Of a DNA stretch of 64,000 bases, positions 53,640 to 60,519 are shown one piece after another. This DNA is from an uncultured Eubacteriales bacterium. Lineage in GTDB: Bacteria; Bacillota; Clostridia; Oscillospirales; Acutalibacteraceae. Positions within the stretch are counted from its first letter, which is position 1. Every line of letters begins with the position of its first letter. The stretch is from positions 88,911 through 152,910 of the forward strand of contig CAJKBQ010000001.1 of assembly GCA_905198155.1 (NCBI GenBank). Reading direction: 5' to 3'. The notes beneath the pieces were generated by a model, which saw nothing but the letters and a program-made list of their open reading frames with translations, searched no databases and was not told the origin of the DNA. Both the position numbers and the translations under genes were made by a program.

Positions 53640-54787
53640 AAAAAAACATTCATCGAAAAAAAAGATCTGCGCTGGCACTGCTCGGCATCGCGATCGGCGT
53701 ATGCGCGGTGCTGCTGATCCAATCGATTGGGCAAAGCAGCACCGCAGCGGTATCCGCAGAATTGGATCAAATGGGTTTGTGCAGCGTGCTGGTTTCGCAC
53801 CAAGATCGCAGCATTCCGCTGAGCAACGATGAAATTGAAACCCTGCGCCGCATGGATCGCGTTGCGCATGTGATGCCGCTGACGGTGCTGCTGTCCAGCG
53901 TCGAAACCGCGGCGCGCAGCAAAAGTGCACTGCTGTTTGGCGTGGACCCCGGCTTCGACCAGATTATCTCGCTGCAAATGATCGATGGCCGCTCGTTCAA
54001 TGACCGCGACGTTGCCGACAGCGTCCGCTGCTGCGTGATTAGTACCGATCTGGCCAATCTGCTCGGTGCTGCCGGTCAAGTCGGGGGAAAGGTGCCGCTA
54101 AATATCAATGGCAGCATTCTTGATTTTGAGATCGTTGGAATCGCGCGTACCAGCTCGGCCGGTTTGCTGCAAGGCGCGCTGGGGAGCTACATTCCGACGA
54201 TGATTTATGTTCCGTACTCGGCGCTGTATGCGCAAATTGAGGGAATTGAAAACCAACAGGTCGTCGTTCGGCTCAAATCGCAGTCGGAAAACGATGCCGA
54301 AACCCTGACGCGTATCTTGCAGCGCCGGTGCGGGAAATCCCAGTCGTACCAGATTCACAGCCTGGTTCAGGAACAGGATACGCTCAACCGGATTTTATCA
54401 TTGATTACCAACGTGTTGACGGGAATTGCAGGAATTGCGCTGCTGGTTGCGTGCCTGAATATTTTAACGACCATGTTGGTCCAGGTGCGCGAACGCCGCC
54501 GCGAAATCGCAATCAAAAAAGCAATCGGCGCATCGAACGGCGCCATCCTGTTGGAATTCCTGCTGGAATCTGTGCGATTGTCTGGAATCGGCGCCGGGAT
54601 CGGAATTGTTTCCGCCGCGGTGTGCATCAGCGCCGCACGATGGATCTGGGGCATTCCTGCAACATTCTCCGTGAAAGCAGCTGTCATCGTATTCGCAATC
54701 TCGCTGGGGAGCGGCGCAGTGTTCGGCGTCTATCCGGCTGGTCGGGCAGCGCACAGTGATCCAATTGAGGGGCTGCGTGAAGAATGA
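53636..54787 (+). CDS. ABC transporter permease, MacB/FtsX type
   Basis: The 383-residue protein has one N-terminal membrane helix (about 10-30), a large extracytoplasmic MacB_PCD domain (about 35-255) and an FtsX domain with three C-terminal helices (about 265-375), including the conserved VRERRREIAIKKAIGAS loop that contacts the ATPase. It pairs with the adaptor before it. No MacB-type ATPase gene is found on either side: upstream is radA, downstream the inserted element begins 12 bp after the stop. The ATPase may be shared or encoded elsewhere. Confidence 0.88.
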   Translation: MKKNIHRKKRSALALLGIAIGVCAVLLIQSIGQSSTAAVSAELDQMGLCSVLVSHQDRSIPLSNDEIETLRRMDRVAHVMPLTVLLSSVETAARSKSALLFGVDPGFDQIISLQMIDGRSFNDRDVADSVRCCVISTDLANLLGAAGQVGGKVPLNINGSILDFEIVGIARTSSAGLLQGALGSYIPTMIYVPYSALYAQIEGIENQQVVVRLKSQSENDAETLTRILQRRCGKSQSYQIHSLVQEQDTLNRILSLITNVLTGIAGIALLVACLNILTTMLVQVRERRREIAIKKAIGASNGAILLEFLLESVRLSGIGAGIGIVSAAVCISAARWIWGIPATFSVKAAVIVFAISLGSGAVFGVYPAGRAAHSDPIEGLREE

Positions 54788-54794
54788 AAAACAA

Positions 54795-54820
54795 TTTAAT
54801 ACAAAACTCCCGTTTTGCGT
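54795..54820 (+). repeat. Left attachment-like site of the element
   Basis: The outer arm TTTAATACAAAA (54795-54806) is followed by a 6-bp centre CTCCCG and the inner arm TTTTGCGT (54813-54820). Outer and inner arms are only partly complementary, as expected of a hybrid site. The centre differs from that of the right site except for the first two bases and one C. Confidence 0.6.
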
Positions 54821-54887
54821 AGTCGCGCCGCCCAGGCGCGACCACCCGCCGCAGGCGGCGCGATTGCGCAAAACGTTTAGTTTTGTA
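54800..54887 (+). repeat. Forked hairpin A at the left end (possible folded attachment site)
   Basis: TACAAAACT (54800-54808) pairs with AGTTTTGTA (54879-54887). After a 3x4-nt open centre, GTTTTGCG (54812-54819) pairs with CGCAAAAC (54867-54874). Two terminal hairpins follow: TCGCGCC/GGCGCGA and CCGCC/GGCGG. The stem thus looks like a recombination core site with an unpaired centre, formed by one DNA strand. Single-strand origin or RNA function is also possible. Confidence 0.6.
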
Positions 54888-55011
54888 AGCGTGGAGGGCG
54901 CGAACCGGGGCGGCGACCACAGCCAAGATAAAAGCCCGCCCCGGGGGAAAGCGCCCGACGCGCGAGTAATCGCGGAAACCGCAGCGCGGGCGGGGCTGCT
55001 GCGACGCAGCA

Positions 55012-55063
55012 CCACTGCCCGGCCGAGCAGCGCTCCCCCGGAGGGGGCGGGGGGGGCGATTCC
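55012..55063 (+). repeat. 52-bp direct repeat, copy 1
   Basis: This copy is identical over 52 bp to 57017-57068. It includes an inner palindrome CTCCCCC/GGGGG and a tract of eight G. The two copies bracket the origin, rep and HTH genes. Confidence 0.9.
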
Positions 55064-55104
55064 CGCGGCAGGGCAGAGGCTGCCACGCGCGCAGACCCAG
55101 ACAG

Positions 55105-55122
55105 CCCCCTTGCCCCCATGAT
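55105..55122. repeat. 18-bp inverted repeat, left arm
   Basis: This is the exact reverse complement of 55344-55361, with 221 bp between them. Forked hairpin B lies inside the interval. Confidence 0.85.
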
Positions 55123-55129
55123 TGGCACA

Positions 55130-55222
55130 TAGCACACTGGCGAAGTCCTGTCAAGGGTGGGGCGAAGCCCCATCGCCGCAGGCGACGCGCAGCGCCCTTT
55201 ACAGGACGCAGACAGTGTGCTA
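55130..55222 (+). repeat. Forked hairpin B (candidate single-strand origin or structured RNA)
   Basis: A 10-bp outer stem, TAGCACACTG with CAGTGTGCTA, is followed by a 5x5 internal loop and an inner stem GTCCTGT/ACAGGAC plus AAGGG/CCCTT. Two terminal hairpins close it: TGGGGC-gaa-GCCCCA and TCGCC-gca-GGCGA. The layout copies that of hairpin A although the sequences differ. Large imperfect stem-loops of this kind are typical of single-strand origins in rolling-circle plasmids. Confidence 0.6.
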
Positions 55223-55343
55223 CGGGGCAGGCTGCCCCCCCGCTGGGAGCGCGCGGCCGCCGAAGGCGGACGCATCTGTTGCGCGGGCGGGGGGGCACCT
55301 TAGCTTTTTCCGCTTTTTTGGGCGGCCGCCGCCCCCCGTACCC

Positions 55344-55361
55344 ATCATGGGGGCAAGGGGG
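55344..55361. repeat. 18-bp inverted repeat, right arm
   Basis: This is the exact reverse complement of 55105-55122. Confidence 0.85.
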
Positions 55362-55590
55362 CGGGGAGTACGCACAGAGCCGGGAGCGGAAAAGCGACGC
55401 ACGCCAGAGCGGAACCCCGCGCGCAGCGCGGGGGTGGAGCGGCGGCGCGCCGCGCGACCCGCAGCCGCGGAAGCGGGGCGGCGAGCGCAGCGGGCGGCGG
55501 CGCCGCCCGCCTTTACGGCGGGACGGGGGTTTCCGGAGGGGTAAGGGAACGCAGCAAAGGGAGCGCGGGGGCGCAGCCCCCGCGCGGGGC

Positions 55591-55617
55591 TTTCCTTATC
55601 TTGATACTATAGAAACA
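55591..55617 (+). other. Double-strand origin (dso) nick region, pC194/pUB110 type
   Basis: The stretch contains CTTATCTTGATAC followed by TATAGAAA, close to the conserved nick region of the pC194/pUB110 plasmid family, in which Rep cuts within CTTGATA. A strong GC hairpin (GCGCGGGGG with its complement) lies directly upstream, as usual for recognition. The rep gene starts 70 bp downstream. Confidence 0.8.
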
Positions 55618-55686
55618 TCGTGTGCGCGCGGGGTCTTGAAAATTTGGCTTGTGGCCGGGCTATTTTGCGATTTTTCCCGGTCGGAA

Positions 55687-56583
55687 ATGTCGGAAGACGT
55701 GCGGAAGCTGATCGACACGATCGGCGATCTGGAAGTGCATAAACGGGCAGCGCTCGGAATGGCAAATGTTGGCAAGCTGGCCGGATGCGTGTCAGACGCG
55801 CAGTATGCGCGGCTGCTGGCGTGCGGCTCGTATGTGGGGATGCAGTACGACGACGCGCAGCGGCTGCGCGTCACAGAGGCGTGCTTTTGCCGGGCGCGGA
55901 TGTGCCCGATGTGCGCATGGCGCAAGAGCTTGCGGGCTTTTGTCGCGATGCAGGATATGGTGGCGGCGATGCCGGGGTACGACTATATTTTGTGTACCGT
56001 GACCGTACCAAATGTCGCCGGAGCGGCGCTCGGCGACGAGATCACGCGGATGTATCGCCGCTGGCGGGACATGGTGAAGCAGCCGGAGCTGCGCGCATGG
56101 TGCGGTTGGCTGCGCAGTACGGAAGTGACATACAGCCCCGCACGGGGTGATTATCACCCGCATATTCATGCGCTGGTGGCGGTGAAGCCGACGTACTGGA
56201 AAAGCCGCGCGTACGTCTCCCAGGAGGCCGCGCAGCGGCTCTGGGGGCTTGGGATTGTAGACCTGCGGCGGGTCCGGGATATCGGGCGCGGTGTGGCCGA
56301 GGTGGCAAAATACGCGGTGAAACCGCTCGACTTCGAGCGCGTGGACGCGGAAAGAGCGGCGGAGGTGTACCGGACGCTGCACGATGCGCTGCACGGGCGG
56401 CGGCTGACGCAGACGGGCGGGTGTATCCGGGACACACTGCGGGCGCTGCGCGTCGATCTGGAAGCGGACGATACGCGCAGCGTGACGGACGATGCTGCGC
56501 CGCTGCTGGCGCTCAGCTGGGACGGCCAGCGGTATGTGATGAACGCCGCGACACGCGGTTTTGATGAGATGAAAGGATGGTAA
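55687..56583 (+). CDS. rep: Rolling-circle replication initiator (Rep_1 family)
   Basis: The 298-residue protein is a rolling-circle Rep. It has a zinc-like motif CRARMCPMCAWRK (about 68-80), the HUH metal motif HPHIH at residues 157-161 in DYHPHIHALVAV, and the catalytic Tyr209 in EVAKYAVK. Rep nicks the dso and drives strand displacement. ATG at 55687 has no clear ribosome site; an in-frame TTG at 55635 could start a longer form. The matching dso lies just upstream and the HTH gene follows after 3 bp. No relaxase or transfer genes are present. Confidence 0.92.
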   Translation: MSEDVRKLIDTIGDLEVHKRAALGMANVGKLAGCVSDAQYARLLACGSYVGMQYDDAQRLRVTEACFCRARMCPMCAWRKSLRAFVAMQDMVAAMPGYDYILCTVTVPNVAGAALGDEITRMYRRWRDMVKQPELRAWCGWLRSTEVTYSPARGDYHPHIHALVAVKPTYWKSRAYVSQEAAQRLWGLGIVDLRRVRDIGRGVAEVAKYAVKPLDFERVDAERAAEVYRTLHDALHGRRLTQTGGCIRDTLRALRVDLEADDTRSVTDDAAPLLALSWDGQRYVMNAATRGFDEMKGW

Positions 56584-56586
56584 GTC

Positions 56587-56820
56587 ATGGAAGAAAAGAC
56601 TTTTGGGGAGTTGCTGACAGAGCGTATGCGCCGGGCGGGCTTTGATCGCACGTTGGTGGCGTACATGATGGGCTGCACGCCGGAGCAGGTTACGGAGTGG
56701 CAGCAGTGCCGGTTTTCGCCGGGTGCGCAGATCGTGATCCGGCTGGCGCGCGTGCTGTGGTGCTGGCCGTGGGAGCTGGACACGCACCTGGGTATAGCGT
56801 GGTACTATGGCGGTATGTGA
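56587..56820 (+). CDS. Small HTH-like protein of the element
   Basis: The 77-residue protein has a predicted helix-turn-helix of Cro/XRE style (FDRTLVAYMMGCTPEQVTEW near residues 19-38) and a Trp-rich C-terminus. It begins 3 bp after the rep stop, so it is likely co-transcribed and may control rep expression or copy number. I cannot name a family with confidence. Confidence 0.65.
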   Translation: MEEKTFGELLTERMRRAGFDRTLVAYMMGCTPEQVTEWQQCRFSPGAQIVIRLARVLWCWPWELDTHLGIAWYYGGM

Positions 56821-57102
56821 CGGGGGGCGGTTCTCAGTTGACTTTTTTAGGAAAGGTAAGTGATCGGACGGGAGCGCAGAGAGCCCGGGCGGGGGCTGCG
56901 TCCCCAGAGCGCAGCGGGAGCGCAGGAGGCATAGGGGACGCCGGACGCAGGTCGGCGGCCCCGTTGCCGACGAAGCGGACGCGCAGCGGCGGGGAGGCTG
57001 CGCCCGCAAAGCGGCTCCACTGCCCGGCCGAGCAGCGCTCCCCCGGAGGGGGCGGGGGGGGCGATTCCAGCGGGTAAAGCAGATTACGTTGACGCGCCGG
57101 AG
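56821..57102. other. Hairpin-rich gap between HTH and recombinase genes
   Basis: This 282-bp stretch is very rich in G+C and has several short palindromes and the second copy of the 52-bp repeat. Its open frames look like chance. The recombinase frame stays open back to about 57040 without a start codon, so the gene may begin here from a non-standard codon. Confidence 0.5.
57017..57068 (+). repeat. 52-bp direct repeat, copy 2
   Basis: This copy is identical to 55012-55063 and ends 34 bp before the recombinase ATG. Confidence 0.9.
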
Positions 57103-57687
57103 ATGGCGCATGTTCTTGCGCTGCTGATGCCCGCGAACCGCAGGGCGATGGAGATCGCGCTGGCGACCGGGCTGCGCATCGGCGACGTGCTGACGCTGCG
57201 GCGCGACCAGCTGGCGCAGCGGATGCGCGTCACGGAGCGGAAGACGGGGAAGCAGCGCACGGTGCGGCTGCCAGCCGCACTGCTGCGCGACCTCCAGCGC
57301 ATGGCGGGGACGTACCCGAGCGACTGCGCGTGGCTTTTCCCGGGGCGCGACCCGGCGAAGCCCCGGACACGGCAGGCCGTGTGGCAGGACGTGCAGCGCG
57401 CCGCGCGCGCGGTGCGGCTGCCGGGGGCGGTGCAGTGCAGCCCGCACAGCGCCCGCAAGGCTTACGCGGTGCGCCTGTATCAGCGCACCGGCGATCTGGC
57501 GCGCGTGCAGCGCGACCTGAAGCACAGCAGCCCCGAAGTGACGATACTTTACGCGATGGCCGATCAGCTGACGGCACGCAGGATCGGAGCGCAACGCGAC
57601 CGGTACACGCCGAGCAAAAAGCGCAACAAATTGGCGCAAACGGCCGAAAAGCCGGGAAAAGCCGCGAAAAGCGGCGAAAAAGGCTGA
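57103..57687 (+). CDS. Mini tyrosine recombinase (catalytic domain only)
   Basis: The 194-residue protein holds the catalytic core of a tyrosine recombinase: Arg25 in ATGLRIGD, Lys near 47-50, His115 and Arg118 in SPHSARKAY, His141 in LKHSS and the nucleophile Tyr150 in VTILYAMAD. The usual N-terminal DNA-binding domain (about 100-150 residues) is missing. A Lys/Ala-rich tail ends the chain. Homology-like sequence YVDAPEM runs a little upstream of the ATG, so the start may be earlier. It probably integrates or resolves the element, perhaps with help from the host Xer protein. Confidence 0.85.
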   Translation: MAHVLALLMPANRRAMEIALATGLRIGDVLTLRRDQLAQRMRVTERKTGKQRTVRLPAALLRDLQRMAGTYPSDCAWLFPGRDPAKPRTRQAVWQDVQRAARAVRLPGAVQCSPHSARKAYAVRLYQRTGDLARVQRDLKHSSPEVTILYAMADQLTARRIGAQRDRYTPSKKRNKLAQTAEKPGKAAKSGEKG

Positions 57688-57707
57688 AAAAGCCGGAAAA
57701 ATGACGC

Positions 57708-57746
57708 AAAAAAGCGGCCGATGGTCTTTGACAGATCATCGGCCGC
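57708..57746 (-). terminator. Terminator-like hairpin after the recombinase gene
   Basis: A perfect 10-bp stem, GCGGCCGATG with CATCGGCCGC, is preceded by six A, so it would end transcription coming from the right (T-run on the minus strand). In the plus direction no T-run follows. Confidence 0.6.
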
Positions 57747-57997
57747 TGTGCTATCATGAAGCCACCCCCACTGTCGCACGGTCAGAGAGAGCACGGACAC
57801 CGGCACACACTTATCGAACAGCGTCGGCAAAGCGACGAGACGTACGTCCGGCGAGCTTCACGGACTGAGAATGAAAACACTCCCGTCCTCGCAGCTTCTC
57901 CATTTTACCACACGTCGGCCAAAAAGTCAAGGGGGGAAGCTGAAAAAAGGGAGGGAAGGGAGCCGCAAAAAAAGCAGCCCCGGTCGCTTAAATCCGC
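57747..57997. other. Right part of the element, nothing recognised
   Basis: This stretch of about 250 bp shows no clear gene. An open frame begins at 57756, but its product (Arg/His/Lys-rich, no motif) looks non-coding. Purine-rich tracts lie near 57930-57980. It could hold an origin of transfer or accessory recombinase sites. Confidence 0.45.
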
Positions 57998-58027
57998 GAT
58001 TATACAAAACTATCATTTTGTATTATT
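57998..58027. repeat. Right attachment-like site, dif-like palindrome upstream of xer
   Basis: Arms GATTATACAAAA and TTTTGTATTATT are complementary at 10 of 12 positions and separated by a 6-bp centre CTATCA. This is the usual geometry of a Xer or phage core site. It lies about 140 bp before a Xer-family gene, as seen for single-recombinase Xer systems of streptococci. Confidence 0.6.
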
Positions 58028-58084
58028 CAAGCGCAGAAAAATTCAAGAACTCCACCCAAGCCTGAATTTTTTTGCGAAAAAAAC

Positions 58085-58112
58085 TTGCGTTCTGCCGGGA
58101 TTATGATATAAT
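58085..58112 (+). promoter_or_regulatory. Promoter of the xer gene
   Basis: TTGCGT and TATAAT are spaced by 16 bp, 54 bp before the start codon and outside the inserted element. Confidence 0.75.
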
Positions 58113-58165
58113 AAATATGGTGCATTCAATGCGCAACTCTACGATTTTGTTTGAAGGAATCTGCC

Positions 58166-59176
58166 ATGACCAAACATTCGCATCCGACCGATACCGCGCC
58201 GCCGATCATCGTGCCGTTTCTCGGATACCTGAGCACCGTAACCGGTAAGTCGCCCAAAACCGTGCAGGAATATTATCTGGATTTGCGGACGTTCTTCCGC
58301 TACATGAAGCGCAGCCGCGGCTTGGTTCCGGCCGACGTTCCGTTTTCCGATATCGACATTTCGGACATCGATCTGGCGCTGGTGCGCTCCATCACGCTGT
58401 CCGACGTGTACGAATACATGAACTTCCTGAGCACCACGCGCGGCAATGCAGAAGCCGCACGGGCGCGCAAAGTGTCCAGTCTGCGAACCTTTTTCAAATA
58501 TCTTACAATTAAGGCCAACTTATTGGAACGTAATCCCATTGAGGAGCTTGAAACCCCAAAACTCAAAAAATCCCTGCCCAAATACCTGACGCTCGAACAG
58601 TCGCAGCAGCTGCTGCATGAGCCGACCGGCCGCAACAAAGAACGCGATTATTGTATGCTGACGCTGTTCTTGAACTGCGGCATCCGGCTGTCGGAGCTGT
58701 GCGGGATCAATTTGGGCGATATCGGTTCCGATCATACATTGCGCGTCACCGGCAAAGGCAACAAAGAACGCGTCGTATACTTGAACAACGCGTGTCTGGA
58801 CGCAATCGACACCTATCTGCGCGTACGGCCGCGCGAGGGACTGAAAGACCGCAATGCGCTGTTTATCAGCGGCCAGCACCAGCGTATCAGCAATAAAACG
58901 GTACAAAATATCGTCAAGCAGTACCTGATCGACATCGGCTTGGACGATTACTCCACACACAAACTGCGGCACACCGCCGCCACGCTGATGTACCAATACG
59001 GTCATGTGGACGTGCGCGTTCTGCAAGAAATCCTGGGGCACGAAAACCTGGGTACCACACAGATTTACACGCACCTGTCCAACAAGCAGCTGCAAGACGC
59101 CGCCAAGGCCAACCCGCTGTCGCATATGTCTGCGCGGACGGAATTTGACCCGTCCGACGAAAAAAATAAAACCTGA
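58166..59176 (+). CDS. Tyrosine recombinase, XerC/XerD family
   Basis: The 336-residue protein has an N-terminal SAM-like core-binding domain (about 15-130) and a catalytic domain (about 145-320) with Arg in GIRLSEL, HKLRHTAAT, LGHENLGTTQIYTH and the nucleophile Tyr. Xer enzymes resolve chromosome dimers at dif. Whether this is the house-keeping copy is not certain. ATG at 58166 has GAAGGAA 6 nt upstream. Its position beside a palindromic site and beside an integrated element suggests that the element uses it. Confidence 0.92.
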   Translation: MTKHSHPTDTAPPIIVPFLGYLSTVTGKSPKTVQEYYLDLRTFFRYMKRSRGLVPADVPFSDIDISDIDLALVRSITLSDVYEYMNFLSTTRGNAEAARARKVSSLRTFFKYLTIKANLLERNPIEELETPKLKKSLPKYLTLEQSQQLLHEPTGRNKERDYCMLTLFLNCGIRLSELCGINLGDIGSDHTLRVTGKGNKERVVYLNNACLDAIDTYLRVRPREGLKDRNALFISGQHQRISNKTVQNIVKQYLIDIGLDDYSTHKLRHTAATLMYQYGHVDVRVLQEILGHENLGTTQIYTHLSNKQLQDAAKANPLSHMSARTEFDPSDEKNKT

Positions 59177-59202
59177 ATTTTCTCAGAAAGGATCTCGCTG
59201 CT

Positions 59203-60468
59203 ATGCTGGATCAGAATCTCTCCGATCTCATGCAAAAAATCGAACATACCGTCCGCGACATTTCGCAGTCTCAAAGCGTCACGCAACTGCGGCAATCAAT
59301 CGATTCCACCGTGAAGGACGTGAAAGACGTCGTCCGGACATCTGCCAACGTATTTTCGCAATCGTCCAATACCCGCTGCAATCAAACATCCGACAATTCC
59401 CATACCGCCCGTTCCTATCAACCGGCGTCATACACGCCGTCTGCTCGGCAGCCGAACGGGTCGGTCAATCCGTACAGCTCCACCGCGTCCAGCCGTCCGC
59501 AGCCGACCAAGCCGACCGTCGCGCCGCTGCAAACGGTTCCCGATACGCTTGCCATCCCGGTATCTCAGGTGCCTGGCCGTGTGTCCGGGATATTGATGGT
59601 CATCGGCGGAATTTCCGGTATGATCCTGTCGGCGACCGTCGGGCTGTTTGCGGCCATCTCCATGATCTTAGCCTCCGGTTCCGCAGCCACTGCCATCGCT
59701 TCGCTGGTATGCTTCGGCGGTTTCACCGGCCTGGCGGCAGGCGGTTTTCGGGTCACCGGCCGGGTCAACCGGTATCGCAGATATCGCCGCGAGCTGGGCG
59801 GCGTCACATTTTCCGCCATCGCCGCTCTGGCCGACGCCGTGCACCGCGATGCAGACTACGTCGCCAAAGATTTGCAAAAAATGATCGACCGCCGATTTTT
59901 CCCGGAAGGTCATTTGGATGCCGAGAAAAAGACGTTTATTCTGGACAACGCCACCTATCAGCAATATCGCCAGCTGACGCAGCGCGTGGAAGCGGAAAAA
60001 GCGCAGGCGGAAGCCAATCCGGAACTGACCGCATTGATTCGCGAAGGCGACGAAACCATTCGCCGCATCCGCGAAGCCAACGACGCAATCCCCGGCATTG
60101 TCATCTCGCAAAAGCTGGATCGCCTGCAAGTCGTCGTAACGCGAATTTACGCGTTCGTTGAAAAGCATCCGGAACGCATCCGCGATATCCGCCGGTTCAC
60201 ATCGTACTATTTGCCGACCACATTGAAACTGGTCACGGCGTACCGCGAATTTGACGCGCAGGAAATTCAAGGCGAAACCGTGCGCGCCTCCAAAGAGCAA
60301 ATCGAGGAAACGCTTGACCTCATCAACCAGGCATTTGAAACGATGCTCGACGAACTGTACGAGCCGGACGCGCGCGATTTGTCGGCCGATATCTCGGTAC
60401 TGCAAACGATGCTCAAACAGGAAGGACTAACCGACAGCGATTTTTCCGATTCATCGGAACCCAAATAA
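59203..60468 (+). CDS. XpaC-like (5-bromo-4-chloroindolyl phosphate hydrolysis) family protein
   Basis: The 421-residue protein has a long Ser/Pro-rich N-terminal part (about 50-120), two membrane segments (about 128-150 and 160-185) and an XpaC-type helical C-terminal domain (about 195-405). XpaC proteins regularly occur next to TelA, as here. The biochemical role is unknown; the name comes from a Bacillus phenotype. AGAAAGG precedes the ATG. Confidence 0.85.
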   Translation: MLDQNLSDLMQKIEHTVRDISQSQSVTQLRQSIDSTVKDVKDVVRTSANVFSQSSNTRCNQTSDNSHTARSYQPASYTPSARQPNGSVNPYSSTASSRPQPTKPTVAPLQTVPDTLAIPVSQVPGRVSGILMVIGGISGMILSATVGLFAAISMILASGSAATAIASLVCFGGFTGLAAGGFRVTGRVNRYRRYRRELGGVTFSAIAALADAVHRDADYVAKDLQKMIDRRFFPEGHLDAEKKTFILDNATYQQYRQLTQRVEAEKAQAEANPELTALIREGDETIRRIREANDAIPGIVISQKLDRLQVVVTRIYAFVEKHPERIRDIRRFTSYYLPTTLKLVTAYREFDAQEIQGETVRASKEQIEETLDLINQAFETMLDELYEPDARDLSADISVLQTMLKQEGLTDSDFSDSSEPK

Positions 60469-60519
60469 AACGCAATTCCCTTTCCCCTATTTTATTATTA
60501 CATTCAGGAGGAGTCTCCC

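Larger units (their letters stand above)
54888..55590. other. Hairpin-dense G+C-rich non-coding stretch of the element
   Basis: No convincing gene is seen here: open frames exist on both strands but their codons and composition look like by-products of high G+C. The stretch holds many short palindromes with GCA, GAA or GCAG loops (for example GCCGCC/GGCGG, CCCCGCGC/GCGCGGGG near 55415, GCGGGCGGC/GCCGCCCGC near 55490, and GCGCGGGGG/CCCCCGCGC near 55563). It also holds one copy of a 52-bp repeat, an 18-bp inverted repeat and forked hairpin B. Confidence 0.6.
54799..58020 (+). mobile_element. Integrated rolling-circle plasmid-like element (candidate)
   Basis: This segment of about 3.2 kb is visibly richer in G+C and in hairpins than its surroundings. 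It carries a double-strand origin, a Rep_1 family rep gene, an HTH-like gene and a small tyrosine recombinase. Its two ends share ATACAAAACT plus a nearby TTTTG (16 of 19 positions alike at 54799-54817 and 58002-58020). Replacing the element by a join of the outer arms restores a 10-bp perfect inverted repeat, TAATACAAAA with TTTTGTATTA, around a 6-bp centre. Limits are inferred, not proven. Confidence 0.7.

Noticed and set aside
54756..55544. Several overlapping open frames in the G+C-rich part of the element
   Set aside because: They arise from lack of stop codons at high G+C and run across perfect hairpins; no start signals or motifs were found.
57756..58106. Open frame of 116 codons after the recombinase gene
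   Set aside because: It has low complexity and many basic residues, runs through the right attachment-like site, and has no ribosome site.
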